NCBI RefSeq assembly: GCF_000812465.1
Contig: NZ_JWMA01000027.1
Coordinates: 1-64,000 of the forward strand
Direction: 5' to 3'
From: Cupriavidus sp. IDO
GTDB taxonomy: Bacteria > Pseudomonadota > Gammaproteobacteria > Burkholderiales > Burkholderiaceae
DNA: 64,000 nt
Part shown: in pieces, positions 42,025 to 50,767 of the stretch
How the letters are laid out: each line of letters begins with the position of its first letter
Numbering within the stretch: position 1 is the first letter of the stretch
Program-made: the position numbers and the translations under genes
The notes under the pieces: model-generated
The model's database searches: none
Seen by the model: only the letters and a program-made list of their open reading frames with translations
Told to the model about the DNA's origin: nothing

Positions 42025-43770
42025 TCAGGAGGCGTTGACGTGGTCCGCTTCAAATCTGGCGACTGCCAGGTCAAGGGTGAAGAACATCCGGTCGCGCGTC
42101 AGCGTTTCCCCCAGCGGAGAGTGGCGGACCATGGCAAGCACATCGGGATTCATGCCGACGAGCCAGAGCAGGACCTCTTCTTCCTCGCGCAGCTTCTTTT
42201 CCGCATCGATCAGCATATGAAGCGCGGTGTACTCCAGGTCCGAGACGCCGGCCAGGTCCAGCACCAGCACCTTTGGCCTGACCTGGGCAACCATCGGCCT
42301 GAGCTTATGGCCGATATGCCGCGCATTCGCAAAATACACGCGTCCTTCCGGCCTCACCATCAGCAGGCCGGGGATCGTTTCATCTTCAGGATGCTCATCC
42401 GACCGTGGCCGGAACACGTTGGTGTTCGGCTTGCGGACCAGCACATAGAGGGGCGGGTCGGAGGTCTGGTAGGCCAGCGCCAGCAGTGACACGATGATGG
42501 CGATCACGATGCCCTGCAACGTGCCCAACACGACAACGCCGACCATGGCAATCACGGCCCAACTGAATTCTGTCCGTCGCACACTGAGAATCAGGCGAAA
42601 TTCGGCAGGCTTGATCAGCGTGATGGAATAGACGATGACCACGGCGGCAAGGGTGGCTTCCGGCATCAGGCCCACCAATGGCGCGAGCACCAGCATTGTC
42701 CCCAGCGCCGCCAGTGCTGTCACAAGGCCGGCCAGTTGCGAACGTGCGCCCGACATCTTGTTGACGGCAGTCTGCGTGGTCCCGCCGCCGGCAGCCATGG
42801 CGCCAAGGAATGCGCCTCCCAGGTTCGCGAAGCCCGTGGCCATCAGTTCGCGGTTCGCGGCGGGGGACCGCTCGCCGCTTTGTACGAACGCCCGGCCGGC
42901 GGCGATGCTTTCCGTGAAGCTCATCAGTGCAATGCCTAGTGCTCCCGGCCATAGCTGCTGCATCAGTTCCAGGTCGGGCAGAGTCAGCGGCGGCAGGCCG
43001 GTCGGGACCTTGCCGACGATGGCCACGCCGTGGGCCGGGAGGTTCAGCAGCGAAACGCCGGCAATGCCGGCGGCAACGGCAATGAGGGGCGCGGGCGCGC
43101 GCGGCAGCCAGTGCTCCATTGACAACAGGATCCCGACCATCGCGATGCCCACGGCCGCAGTCGCCAATGACGCATGCGGAATACCCTGCGCAATGGCCAG
43201 CAGGTTATGGAAGAACGAACCCTTTTGAATATGAATGCCGAGTAGCTTCGGGATCTGGTCCACCACGATGACAATGCCGATCCCGGCCTTGAAACCGATC
43301 AGCACGGGCTCGGAGATGAAGTCGGCGACGAAGCCAAGCCGCAGCAGCCGCGCCGCGAGGAGCATGGCGCCTACCAGGAACGTCAGCGTGGCCGACGCCG
43401 CGATCAGCGTCGATGGGGCGGGGTGTGGGCCAAGGCTCGCGAATGCGGCGGCGACCAGGATCGCGAGCGTCGTGGTTGTGCTCACGCTGAGCGTACGCGA
43501 ACTGCCGAGCAGGGCGTAGATCAGCATTGGGGCAAAGACTGTATACAGGCCAACCTGGACGGGCAGGCCGGCAATGGTGGCATAGGCAAGCGCCTTGGGG
43601 ATGACCACCGCGGCAGCGGTCAGCCCGGCTACCACATCCGGTGCCGCCCATTCCTTGCGGTAGTCATGCAGCCACCGGGGCATCGGCGGGCTGACAGAGC
43701 CTGTTGCCCTGCGGGACGCTCCGGCGAGTGGGCGACGGCGGGCGGCCTGGCGTTGCCATCCGTGTTGCAT
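42025..43770 (-). CDS. SulP-family anion permease with STAS domain
   Basis: 581 residues. About eleven or twelve TM segments (GLTAAAVVIPKALAYATIAG, FISEPVLIGFKAGIGIVIVV, GARSQLAGLVTALAALGTM) then a C-terminal STAS domain from about residue 440 (GLLMVRPEGRVYFANARHIG, VLVLDLAGVSDLEYTALHML). SulP carriers import sulfate, bicarbonate or organic anions. The ATG at 43770 has gggag at 8 bases; the alternative at 43776 is too close. No carbonic anhydrase or sulfate gene is adjacent, so substrate is open. It stands alone. Confidence 0.9.
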   Translation of the reverse strand: MQHGWQRQAARRRPLAGASRRATGSVSPPMPRWLHDYRKEWAAPDVVAGLTAAAVVIPKALAYATIAGLPVQVGLYTVFAPMLIYALLGSSRTLSVSTTTTLAILVAAAFASLGPHPAPSTLIAASATLTFLVGAMLLAARLLRLGFVADFISEPVLIGFKAGIGIVIVVDQIPKLLGIHIQKGSFFHNLLAIAQGIPHASLATAAVGIAMVGILLSMEHWLPRAPAPLIAVAAGIAGVSLLNLPAHGVAIVGKVPTGLPPLTLPDLELMQQLWPGALGIALMSFTESIAAGRAFVQSGERSPAANRELMATGFANLGGAFLGAMAAGGGTTQTAVNKMSGARSQLAGLVTALAALGTMLVLAPLVGLMPEATLAAVVIVYSITLIKPAEFRLILSVRRTEFSWAVIAMVGVVVLGTLQGIVIAIIVSLLALAYQTSDPPLYVLVRKPNTNVFRPRSDEHPEDETIPGLLMVRPEGRVYFANARHIGHKLRPMVAQVRPKVLVLDLAGVSDLEYTALHMLIDAEKKLREEEEVLLWLVGMNPDVLAMVRHSPLGETLTRDRMFFTLDLAVARFEADHVNAS

Positions 43771-43972
43771 GGTCATGTCTCCCGGACATGCGCTTCGAAA
43801 GAGGGCCTGGAACGTCTTTCCAGGATGGATATGGACTTCCTGTGCCCGCCCGAATCAGACAGGTCGGGCCGGGCCTTTTCCTTGGGCATGTCGGGCTCCC
43901 TGGGGGGCTGCCTTTTTGTGCGAGGTGGCGCTTACAGTTTGGTCGTCAGGGTGCAGTGAGTCAAACGTGCTG

Positions 43973-44110
43973 TCACGTTGGCATGCAGCGGATGCTGCCG
44001 GCGCGCTCCAGGCTGAATGCCAAGCCGTTGAGGCTGTCTCCGGTCAGGCCCCGGATACGTTCGGCGCCGGCGGCTGCGAGCGTTCCTGCCAGATCGTCCG
44101 CAATGGCTGC
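43973..44110 (-). pseudogene. Remnant of a thiamine-pyrophosphate enzyme (PoxB-like) N-terminus
   Basis: The minus-strand reading IADDLAGTLAAAGAERIRGL, then TGDSLNGLAFSLERAGSIR, is the start of a pyruvate:quinone oxidoreductase-type enzyme (normally VGDSLN with HEE..A to follow). It breaks down after about 42 residues and stops at 43973, where several hundred residues should continue. Read as a decayed fragment. Confidence 0.55.
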
Positions 44111-44258
44111 ACTGGTCGCGCTCCGACGCGAGCGCGTCCACGGAGCGTCCCGCGGCTTCCTTCTGCACGTCGACGCCGTAGTCGGAGAGGATCGTTGTTG
44201 CGGCGGGGCCGGCGATTCAACTTGCCAGGTCAACGACATTCAGGTCGGAAAAAATGCT
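44111..44258 (-). pseudogene. Remnant of a CaiB/BaiF-type CoA-transferase N-terminus
   Basis: The minus strand reads SIFSDLNVVDLAS, a TGA (44217-44219), then IAGPAATTILSDYGVDVQK. In intact family III CoA-transferases this is DLASWIAGPAAT, so the stop replaces a tryptophan. Alignment to the family ends after about 40 residues. The scrap abuts the PoxB-like remnant, so this 43.9-44.3 kb stretch is a small graveyard of catabolic genes. The rest of 43771-44400 holds nothing else. Confidence 0.55.
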
Positions 44259-44400
44259 GTCCCGCGTCACGGGCGCCCCCGCTGGCAGACTTGAAGTATC
44301 TGACCGAGCACAGGCATGCGATTGCCCGTGCGCGTCAGGAAAACTGAGTCTAGGCTCTCATCATCAAAATTCAAAAGAGGATTCACGGGAGGAGCGCAAC

Positions 44401-44790
44401 ATGGATAAACCCGCCGGCGGTGCCGCCACCAAACCACGTATCCAGCCACGCGATGCGATTGGCGAGTTTGCGAGAGTGCTCTCGCATCTGCGTGGGTTGT
44501 TGTTCATTCTGTTTTCAGTATTCGTGGTGCTATCGATCGCCATGCACTACGCCGGCGGGGCGGTAGAGACAGCCACGGGAGCGCCGGCGTCCGCGGGGCG
44601 CGTGGCCTACTTCTGTGCCATTACTGCATTGACGATCGGGTACGGAGACGTGGTCCCGACCACTGATCTGGGCCGGATCATTTCGGTGCTGCTGGGTCTG
44701 CTGGGGGTGCTGATCACCGGGCTGGTGACTGCGGCAGCGGTCTATGGCGTTCAGGCAGCCGCCCACCGGGCTGGCATCCGGCCGCGGTAA
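44401..44790 (+). CDS. Small two-TM potassium channel
   Basis: 129 residues. TM1 about 33-50 (LLFILFSVFVVLSIAMHY), a pore helix and the selectivity filter TIGYGD at 78-83, and TM2 about 92-112 (IISVLLGLLGVLITGLVTAA). This is a complete minimal KcsA-type pore with no RCK or cyclic-nucleotide domain and a short cytoplasmic tail. Four copies should form a channel. Start at 44401 with gggaggagcg upstream; the longer upstream frame is noise. No regulatory gene adjacent, so membrane-potential or turgor functions remain open. Confidence 0.88.
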   Translation: MDKPAGGAATKPRIQPRDAIGEFARVLSHLRGLLFILFSVFVVLSIAMHYAGGAVETATGAPASAGRVAYFCAITALTIGYGDVVPTTDLGRIISVLLGLLGVLITGLVTAAAVYGVQAAAHRAGIRPR

Positions 44791-44808
44791 CCCTGTCAGA
44801 TTGCCCGC

Positions 44809-45258
44809 TCAGATCCGACGTACGCGGGAGATCTCGAATTCCGTGCGGCAGGCCTTGCTGAACGGGCCCAGGATTTCAATCGAGCCATCGGCGATCATGG
44901 GTCGCAGTTCCACGAAGCTCTTGTCCGGGGACAAGTAGGCATCGACAATGGTCTGCCCGACCTGCTCGGCTTTCGCCACAACCTCGGGCGAGGACAGTAT
45001 GCGCATCTGGCTCATCTTCGCGTAGAGGCTGACGAGCGCCGGCATATCCGGCACGTGATGTTGCAATGCGTCCATGTAGCAGTGCGACGCTTCCTCGATG
45101 AATGCCTTGTACAGGTCTTCCCGGCGGAAGTGGTCCTGCGCCAGCCACTGTTCCCTGACCTGGGTGCGATGCGCCAGCCAGGCGCCGAATACGGATGTCA
45201 GGCCGCCGATAAACGTGCCGGCCAACGCAGCCAGTGCGGATACGACCGAAATGTTCAA
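44809..45258 (-). CDS. Membrane-anchored hypothetical protein
   Basis: 149 residues from a TTG at 45258 that has aaggggtgag 7 bases before; the ATG at 45276 is the alternative but lacks a site. One N-terminal TM (VVSALAALAGTFIGGLTSVF) is followed by a cytoplasmic helical domain: WLAQDHFRREDLYKAFIEEA, CYMDALQHHVPDMPALVSLY, and RILSSPEVVAKAEQVGQTIV. I recall this as a widespread proteobacterial family of unknown function. It is convergent with the potassium channel gene and 36 bases from the outer-membrane factor gene stop. Confidence 0.65.
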   Translation of the reverse strand: MNISVVSALAALAGTFIGGLTSVFGAWLAHRTQVREQWLAQDHFRREDLYKAFIEEASHCYMDALQHHVPDMPALVSLYAKMSQMRILSSPEVVAKAEQVGQTIVDAYLSPDKSFVELRPMIADGSIEILGPFSKACRTEFEISRVRRI

Positions 45259-45294
45259 GGACTCACCCCTTATCATGCAAGCATCAGGTATCCC

Positions 45295-46806
45295 TCAGCG
45301 CGGCTTCAGCTCAACCGGCGGATCGGCGCGGTAGCCACCACCCAGCGCTTTGGCCAGCGCGATCTCCTGGCTGATCTTCTGGCCATCCACCGTCAGCTGC
45401 GCAATCTGTTCGGCAATGAGGGGCTGGCGTGCTTCCATCGCCAGGTACCGGCTGCCGAGTCCTCGCTGGTACCGTGCTTCGGCACTGTCGCGAACGAATG
45501 AAACGGCCTGAACCTTGCGTCGTTGCAGCTGTGCCTCGTCGTCAAGGGCCTGCAGGCGTGTTCCGGTAATGGCCACGTCGCGCACCGCGTTGAGCACGGC
45601 CTGGTTGTACTGCGCGATGAGCGTATTGCTCGCCGTGCGGGCGCCGCCCAGGTTCGCGTTCAGCCGCCCGCCATCGAAGATCGGCAGTGTGAGGCCTGGG
45701 ATCAGGTTGATCTGCTGGCTTGCGCGCATAAAAAGGTCCGACAGGTGAAGGGCGTTGAAGCCGAAGAAGGCCCGGATGTCGAAGCGTGGGTAGAAGGCGG
45801 CCTTTGCCGCGTCGATCCGGCTGAACGACGCCTGCACCACCCAACGCAACGCCTGCAGGTCCGGACGACGCGCCAACAGTTCATACGACAGCGAATCGGG
45901 AACGCCGGTGCTGATCTGCGGCAGCGCGACCGGCCGGATCTCCGGCATATCGTCAGGCCCGGCCCCGATCAGCGCCCGCAGCGATTCGCGCAACTGCCTT
46001 CCGGTGCCGCGTGCCGCCACGAGCTGGCGCTCCACCGTCAGCAGTTGCGCCTGCGCTTCCTCGGTCAGGGTGCGCGATTCCAGCCCGAGGGCTGCGCGAG
46101 CCTGGTGCGTCTGTACCGAGAAGGCGGCCACCTCCCGCGCTTGCTCCAGCAATCCGATCAACTGGTAGTAGGTCTGGATGCCGTAGTACAGCTGCGCCAC
46201 ATCGGTCGAAAGCTCCAGCTCGACAGCGTATGCTTCTGCTAGGCGCGCGTTGCTCAGGCCGATAGACGCCTCGACCTGCGCGCGCTGCAGGCCCCAGAGG
46301 TCAATGTCGAGACTGGCGCCGATGCCGACAATGCCTTCCGTGTACCAGGGGCCGTCGAGCCCGAGGGCCGGCTCGTTCAACGCGAATGGCCCAAGGAATC
46401 CGTGGGCGGACACGTGTTCGCGATCGATCGCGCCAATGGCCACCGCCTGCAGGCCCGTACCTGACTTGACCAGCTCGACTTCCGTTTTCGCCTGTGCAAC
46501 GCGCCTGCGCGCAACCTCCATGCCCGGTGCTTCCGCCAGCGCGCGCTCGATCAGGGCGGCGAGCTGGGGATCGTCGTAGTGCGTCCACCAGCGCGCTTGT
46601 GGCCAACCATCGCGCGCCAGGCGGATATCGTCGGCCAGGCGGATCTGTTCAGGGGGGACTTCCGCAGACGGCACACCGTTTTCGTGAATCAGGGCGCAGC
46701 CGCCTGCCGCGCACAGGAGCCCGGCGGCCAGCAGGCCGGCGGCGAGCCGGCAAGTCCGATTGGGCCGATGAGGCCGGCAAGGTGGCTTGCAGTCAACCGG
46801 CATCAT
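45295..46806 (-). CDS. Outer-membrane efflux lipoprotein (NodT/MdtP-type)
   Basis: 503 residues. Lipobox CAAGGC near residue 32-37, then RWWTHYDDPQLAALIERALA and the paired helical hairpins (AAGLGLESRTLTEEAQAQLL-like regions, QLVAARGTGRQLRESLRALI, ELLARRPDLQALRWVVQASF) of the TolC/OMF family. It forms the outer-membrane channel for the FUSC/HlyD system encoded just upstream. The start ATG pair at 46803-46806 overlaps the FUSC stop by 14 bases, so translation is coupled. Last gene of the operon. Confidence 0.9.
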   Translation of the reverse strand: MMPVDCKPPCRPHRPNRTCRLAAGLLAAGLLCAAGGCALIHENGVPSAEVPPEQIRLADDIRLARDGWPQARWWTHYDDPQLAALIERALAEAPGMEVARRRVAQAKTEVELVKSGTGLQAVAIGAIDREHVSAHGFLGPFALNEPALGLDGPWYTEGIVGIGASLDIDLWGLQRAQVEASIGLSNARLAEAYAVELELSTDVAQLYYGIQTYYQLIGLLEQAREVAAFSVQTHQARAALGLESRTLTEEAQAQLLTVERQLVAARGTGRQLRESLRALIGAGPDDMPEIRPVALPQISTGVPDSLSYELLARRPDLQALRWVVQASFSRIDAAKAAFYPRFDIRAFFGFNALHLSDLFMRASQQINLIPGLTLPIFDGGRLNANLGGARTASNTLIAQYNQAVLNAVRDVAITGTRLQALDDEAQLQRRKVQAVSFVRDSAEARYQRGLGSRYLAMEARQPLIAEQIAQLTVDGQKISQEIALAKALGGGYRADPPVELKPR

Positions 46807-48895
46807 GGGACTCACGAAGCAGCATTGAGGAGGGTGCCGCCGCCGCTTGCCACTCGGGCAGGCCACACAGCTGGCGAACCAGGTTGTGCATGGCCGACAG
46901 CACAGGTCCTGCGAAGTGCCGATCACCGGGCACCGCGAGCTCGGCGGGTCGAGGCGATTGCGCCGAGGGCGGGCTGGCAATCAGCGCATCGGCGTAGTGG
47001 CCGAGCAGCGCAGCGGCCTGCGCCTGAAACGCGCGCATTGCGTCGTCATCGGCGCTGCCCGGACGAATCTCGCCTGACTCCAGCGCATTGTGGAGTGCGA
47101 TGCCAGCCAGCATGATCTCGCGTCCTTGCGCAAGCACCGCCTGCGCGCGCAGCGTAAGCAGTGCATGCTCGCCTTCCTGCCAGTTCGGTTCGAGCGTCAC
47201 GCGGGCCAGCGTGTCTTCGCAATCGGACAGCACGGCCCAGGTCTGCAGTTCTTGCTGCGCATAGGTCAGGTGCCCGGGCATGGTGCCTGCGGCGGCCGGT
47301 TGCAGCAGGCGGGCAACCGCGCGCAGCATGCCGGCCAGTTTCTGCCTGAGGACATCGCCCTCGGCTTCCCGCCATACCGACATCTGGATCAGGGTGGCAA
47401 TGGCAACGCCCAGCAGGATGCCGGCCACGCGGTCACGGATTTCGGTGAGATCGATGGTGGGGCCGAATTTTCCGAGCAGGGCGAGGGAAAACGTGAACAG
47501 GATCTGAATGCCCGCGTAGCTGACGCGCTCCGATCCGGCGGCGATCCACGCGGCGAGCGCGACGACCGGCAGTGTCATCAACAGCAGTCCCTGGATACTT
47601 TCCAGGCGCGGCACGACGAACACCACCATGAATAGCGCCAGCGCGCTGCCGGTGAGTGCGCCGCCGACACGCAGCATCGCCCGCTGCATCGACGCGCCCA
47701 GGCTGGGCAGGGCGACGATCAGGCAGGTCAGCATGATCGTGTGCGCCCCTTGCCAGTCGGCGGCCGTATAGAAGACATAGCAGATCAGCACGGCCAGCAG
47801 CGTCTTGAGCGCGAACCTCGCGTATGCCGGGTTGGTCAGGGCATCCGGAGCCATCATCGGTGGTTCCGGCGGCGCCTTGGCGGCTGCGCCGGCGGCCGAA
47901 TCGGCATCGGCCAGCGCCACTAGTGCCCGCTGCATTTCTTCTGCGGCTGCCGGCAAGGGCGCAGCGCCGCCCTGAGCGGGTGCTGCGGGCGGCGTGTACT
48001 GATATCGGTTGTCTGCAGCCAATGCTGCATCCAGCGCCTGGCAATTTGTGCGCAGTTGCCGCAGCGCGGCAAGCTGCGCCGCGGAGGGGCCCGGCATGTC
48101 GTCCGGCAACTCGGCTGCTGCCCGATACAGGCGCGACACGATGGCAACGCAGGCCAGCTGATGCGCCATGTCGTGCCGGTAGCGCGCATCCCGCATGGTG
48201 GCGAACTTCAGCAGCTTCTGCAGCGTCAGGGCGCCCTGCTGGATTGCCAATGGCGTGATCGGCTCGGCCACCGGTGTACCGTCGATCAGGCGGCTCAGAT
48301 GGATATCGACCGCGTCCAGCTGCCGGTGGATTTCCGCTTTCAGCTGCTGCTGTGGTTCGGCCGGCAGCAGCAGCGTGTTGATCAGCAGCGTCAGGGCAAT
48401 CGGGTAGTTCACGGCGACCCACACCCACAGGACGGCCCGGATCAGCAGTTCGGCCTGATCGGTGCGGTCGACGAAGGTCTGCACGTAAATGACGACAATG
48501 GCGACGATGAAGAAGATGATGCCGATCTTGAGCACGCGCATCAGATAAACACTGCCGAAGAACAGCGCGCTGGCCGCCACGATGCGCAGCAGGGGATAGT
48601 CAAACGTCAGTTTGAGGACCAGGATCGAGAGGCCGACGGCCAGCGTCGATCCCACCATGAACATCACGCCCACCAGCCGGGTGACCACGACGTTCGATTG
48701 CGTGACGTAGAACACCACGAGCAGCGAGAGCGGGAGCTCCGGCACCTGCAGCGCCATCGACACGACGAGCACGATGGCGCTGGTCAGCATGCAACGCAGC
48801 ATGATGTTGACGCGTCCCGGATACGGGGAAAGCTGGCTGCGCAGGTATGCTTGCGCCCGCAGCACGCTGTCCGGCAGGTAGGTGCTCGGATTCAT
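46793..48895 (-). CDS. FUSC-family efflux permease (MdtO/AaeB-type)
   Basis: 700 residues. Two hydrophobic blocks of about six TM helices each (residues about 30-180 and 370-520) separated by soluble regions: ILVVSMALQVPELPLSLLVV-type start, VFYVTQSNVVVTRLVGVMFM, and ALKTLLAVLICYVFYTAADW, then PSLGASMQRAMLRVGGALTG, the fusaric acid resistance-like pattern. It is the inner-membrane pump for aromatic acids or nucleosides/dyes. gaggtcg precedes the start at 48895. It lies 9 bases after the HlyD-type gene. Confidence 0.9.
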   Translation of the reverse strand: MNPSTYLPDSVLRAQAYLRSQLSPYPGRVNIMLRCMLTSAIVLVVSMALQVPELPLSLLVVFYVTQSNVVVTRLVGVMFMVGSTLAVGLSILVLKLTFDYPLLRIVAASALFFGSVYLMRVLKIGIIFFIVAIVVIYVQTFVDRTDQAELLIRAVLWVWVAVNYPIALTLLINTLLLPAEPQQQLKAEIHRQLDAVDIHLSRLIDGTPVAEPITPLAIQQGALTLQKLLKFATMRDARYRHDMAHQLACVAIVSRLYRAAAELPDDMPGPSAAQLAALRQLRTNCQALDAALAADNRYQYTPPAAPAQGGAAPLPAAAEEMQRALVALADADSAAGAAAKAPPEPPMMAPDALTNPAYARFALKTLLAVLICYVFYTAADWQGAHTIMLTCLIVALPSLGASMQRAMLRVGGALTGSALALFMVVFVVPRLESIQGLLLMTLPVVALAAWIAAGSERVSYAGIQILFTFSLALLGKFGPTIDLTEIRDRVAGILLGVAIATLIQMSVWREAEGDVLRQKLAGMLRAVARLLQPAAAGTMPGHLTYAQQELQTWAVLSDCEDTLARVTLEPNWQEGEHALLTLRAQAVLAQGREIMLAGIALHNALESGEIRPGSADDDAMRAFQAQAAALLGHYADALIASPPSAQSPRPAELAVPGDRHFAGPVLSAMHNLVRQLCGLPEWQAAAAPSSMLLRESHDAG

Positions 48896-48904
48896 GCCGC
48901 GACC

Positions 48905-49960
48905 TCAGCGCTGCGCGCTGGCTCTGCCATCCTCGGGATGCAGGATGGCGACCGCGGAAGTGCCGACCCGGAACAGTTCCGGATTGGGATTTTCAATGCG
49001 GATCTTGACCGGGAAGCGCTGCGAAACGTGCACCCAGTTAAGCGTGCGCTGAATTCGTGGCAGGCCGCCGGGCAGCGCCAGGCCGCCTTCTTCGGGCGCG
49101 ACGCCATAGCTGATCGAATCGACCGTGCCGCGAAAGCGCTGGCCGGTGTCGCTCATCAGGTAGACGGTGGCCGGCGTGCCGGCCCGGATGCCTTTCAGCT
49201 CCGTTTCCCGGAAGTTCGCCACGACATACCAGTTGCGGGTATCGATCAGCGTGAATACCGGTTTGAGCGCGGAAGCGAACTGGCCGGTCGAAGTCTTCAG
49301 CGACGCCACCCGTCCGTCGAAGGGCGCGCGCACGGTGGCGAACTCCAGGTGCAGTTCGGCCAGGGAGATTTCTGCCAGGACCACGGCGCGCTGTGCAACC
49401 AGTGCCTCGACCCCGGTTACCGCTGCCGCTGCCTGCTGCGCCTGCAGCTGTGTCGCATTGAGTTCGGCCTGGCTGGCGCGCTGCGCGGTACGTGCGCGGT
49501 CGACGTCTTCCGCAGACACATAGCCTTGCGGCAGCAGCGGCTCGGTGCGGCGCAGTGTGTCCGTCGCCTGGGTGGCGGCAGCCCGCGCGCGCTCGACGGC
49601 TGCCCGGACGGACTGGGCGTTGTACTGCTGCGCATTCACCGTGCGCTGATGCAGCATGATCTGCTGGTCCAGTGCGACCAGGGATGCCTTGGCCCGCGTC
49701 AGGGCGTCCTGGTACGGGCGCGGGTCGATCTGGAACAGCAGGTCGCCCTGCTTTACCGCTTGGTTGTCGCGCACAGCGAGCTGGACAATGCGGCCGTTGA
49801 CTTCCGGCACCACGTCGATGGCATCGGCATAGACATAGGCATCGTCGGTGCGCGGCGACCGGTCCAGCAACCAGATGACCAGGATCAGCAGCGCCAGCGT
49901 GACAGCGACCAGTACGATGGCCGGCCATGTCTTCTTTTTCTTGCTGTCCGTTGTCGTCAT
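48905..49960 (-). CDS. HlyD-family periplasmic adaptor (MdtN/AaeA-type)
   Basis: 351 residues. A single N-terminal TM (WPAIVLVAVTLALLILVIWL) is followed by biotinyl-lipoyl half-motifs (DDAYVYADAIDVVPEVNGRI and ATVRAPFDGRVASLKTSTGQ), an alpha hairpin rich in alanine and glutamine, and a beta-barrel (NWYVVANFRETELKGIRAGT). This is the adaptor that joins the FUSC pump to the outer-membrane channel. The start at 49960 has gggga 5 bases before. 17 bases downstream of the YtcA-like gene. Confidence 0.9.
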   Translation of the reverse strand: MTTTDSKKKKTWPAIVLVAVTLALLILVIWLLDRSPRTDDAYVYADAIDVVPEVNGRIVQLAVRDNQAVKQGDLLFQIDPRPYQDALTRAKASLVALDQQIMLHQRTVNAQQYNAQSVRAAVERARAAATQATDTLRRTEPLLPQGYVSAEDVDRARTAQRASQAELNATQLQAQQAAAAVTGVEALVAQRAVVLAEISLAELHLEFATVRAPFDGRVASLKTSTGQFASALKPVFTLIDTRNWYVVANFRETELKGIRAGTPATVYLMSDTGQRFRGTVDSISYGVAPEEGGLALPGGLPRIQRTLNWVHVSQRFPVKIRIENPNPELFRVGTSAVAILHPEDGRASAQR

Positions 49961-49977
49961 GATTTCCCCGAAAAGGG

Positions 49978-50235
49978 TCAGTGCCGGAACAGGATCAACC
50001 AGACAACAAGGGAGAATAGTGCAGTGAGTGCCGGATAAGCCACTGCCGGAGGGCCCAGCCAGTATCCGGACCCGGCGCGCTCCAGGGTCACGTAGCAGAC
50101 GATGGCAAGCGCAACGCCTGCGATGATGCAAAACATCCAGTCGGGAAAATAGGCACCGAGCACGCTCAGGGATGGCGATCTTGCGCATCCCCCGACCGAG
50201 GTGCCAACGATTGCAGCAACTCCGATCGCCCTCAT
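49978..50235 (-). CDS. YtcA-family small membrane (lipo)protein
   Basis: 85 residues. The start MRAIGVAAIVGTSVGGC ends in a lipobox (SVGGC), then SPSLSVLGAYFPDWMFCIIA with a TM, and a second TM near the C-terminus (LTALFSLVVWLILF). E. coli YtcA has the same GAYYPSWFFC core and is encoded just before mdtNOP. The order here (small protein, HlyD, FUSC, outer-membrane factor) is the same. ggaggc precedes the start at 50235. Role in the pump unknown. Confidence 0.8.
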   Translation of the reverse strand: MRAIGVAAIVGTSVGGCARSPSLSVLGAYFPDWMFCIIAGVALAIVCYVTLERAGSGYWLGPPAVAYPALTALFSLVVWLILFRH

Positions 50236-50767
50236 GGCGCCTCCCTTTCTTCAGCGCTGCGTACGGATGTCGGAAAAAAGGCCCATGCCCTCCGGGATTC
50301 GTTCTGCGCATCGGGCCTCGGCCAGCGCATTTTGCACGATATGTACAGGCAATGGAAGAATCGCGGCGCTCCCACGGAATGCCAGTATTCGCGGGCAGGC
50401 GAGTCTTTCAGTCATAAAAAAATGCCCTTGGCCGGGTGGGCAAGGGCAGTAAGAGCGGGCGAGTCGCAGGTTCGCCCGCCGCAATCATCACTTTGAGCCC
50501 AACGCCTGCGCATCATCAGTTTTGATGATGTTGTTGCGGTGCGACGATCAGGACCGGCAGTTGCGCGCGGAAATACGGGCACTTACCGGCCTCAGGCGAG
50601 GTCCTGTGCGGGGTTGCAGTGGTGCCACGCGCTCCCCACCCCCATTGGGGGTAATGAAAAACCCCTCTCAAAGAATGACGAGGACATGCCGATCATGTCG
50701 GTTGGACCATCACGTCCTGAGCGCCTGGCAAGAGCGCCGCGAGAAGGTTTTCGGGAGAGTTCACGTC
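50236..50767. other. Intergenic region between efflux operon and GGDEF/EAL gene
   Basis: About 530 bases between divergent genes. It holds a leftward terminator-like hairpin (50416-50447) and the leader of the GGDEF/EAL gene. Reading frames across it are short or shadow-like. No c-di-GMP riboswitch could be recognised by eye. Confidence 0.5.
50416..50447 (-). terminator. Orphan leftward intrinsic terminator
   Basis: On the minus strand gcccttg and caagggc form a 7-bp stem with a 10-base loop, followed by seven Ts (50422-50416). There is no leftward gene upstream of it, so it may end a small RNA starting somewhere between 50450 and 50700, or an antisense leader transcript. Confidence 0.6.
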
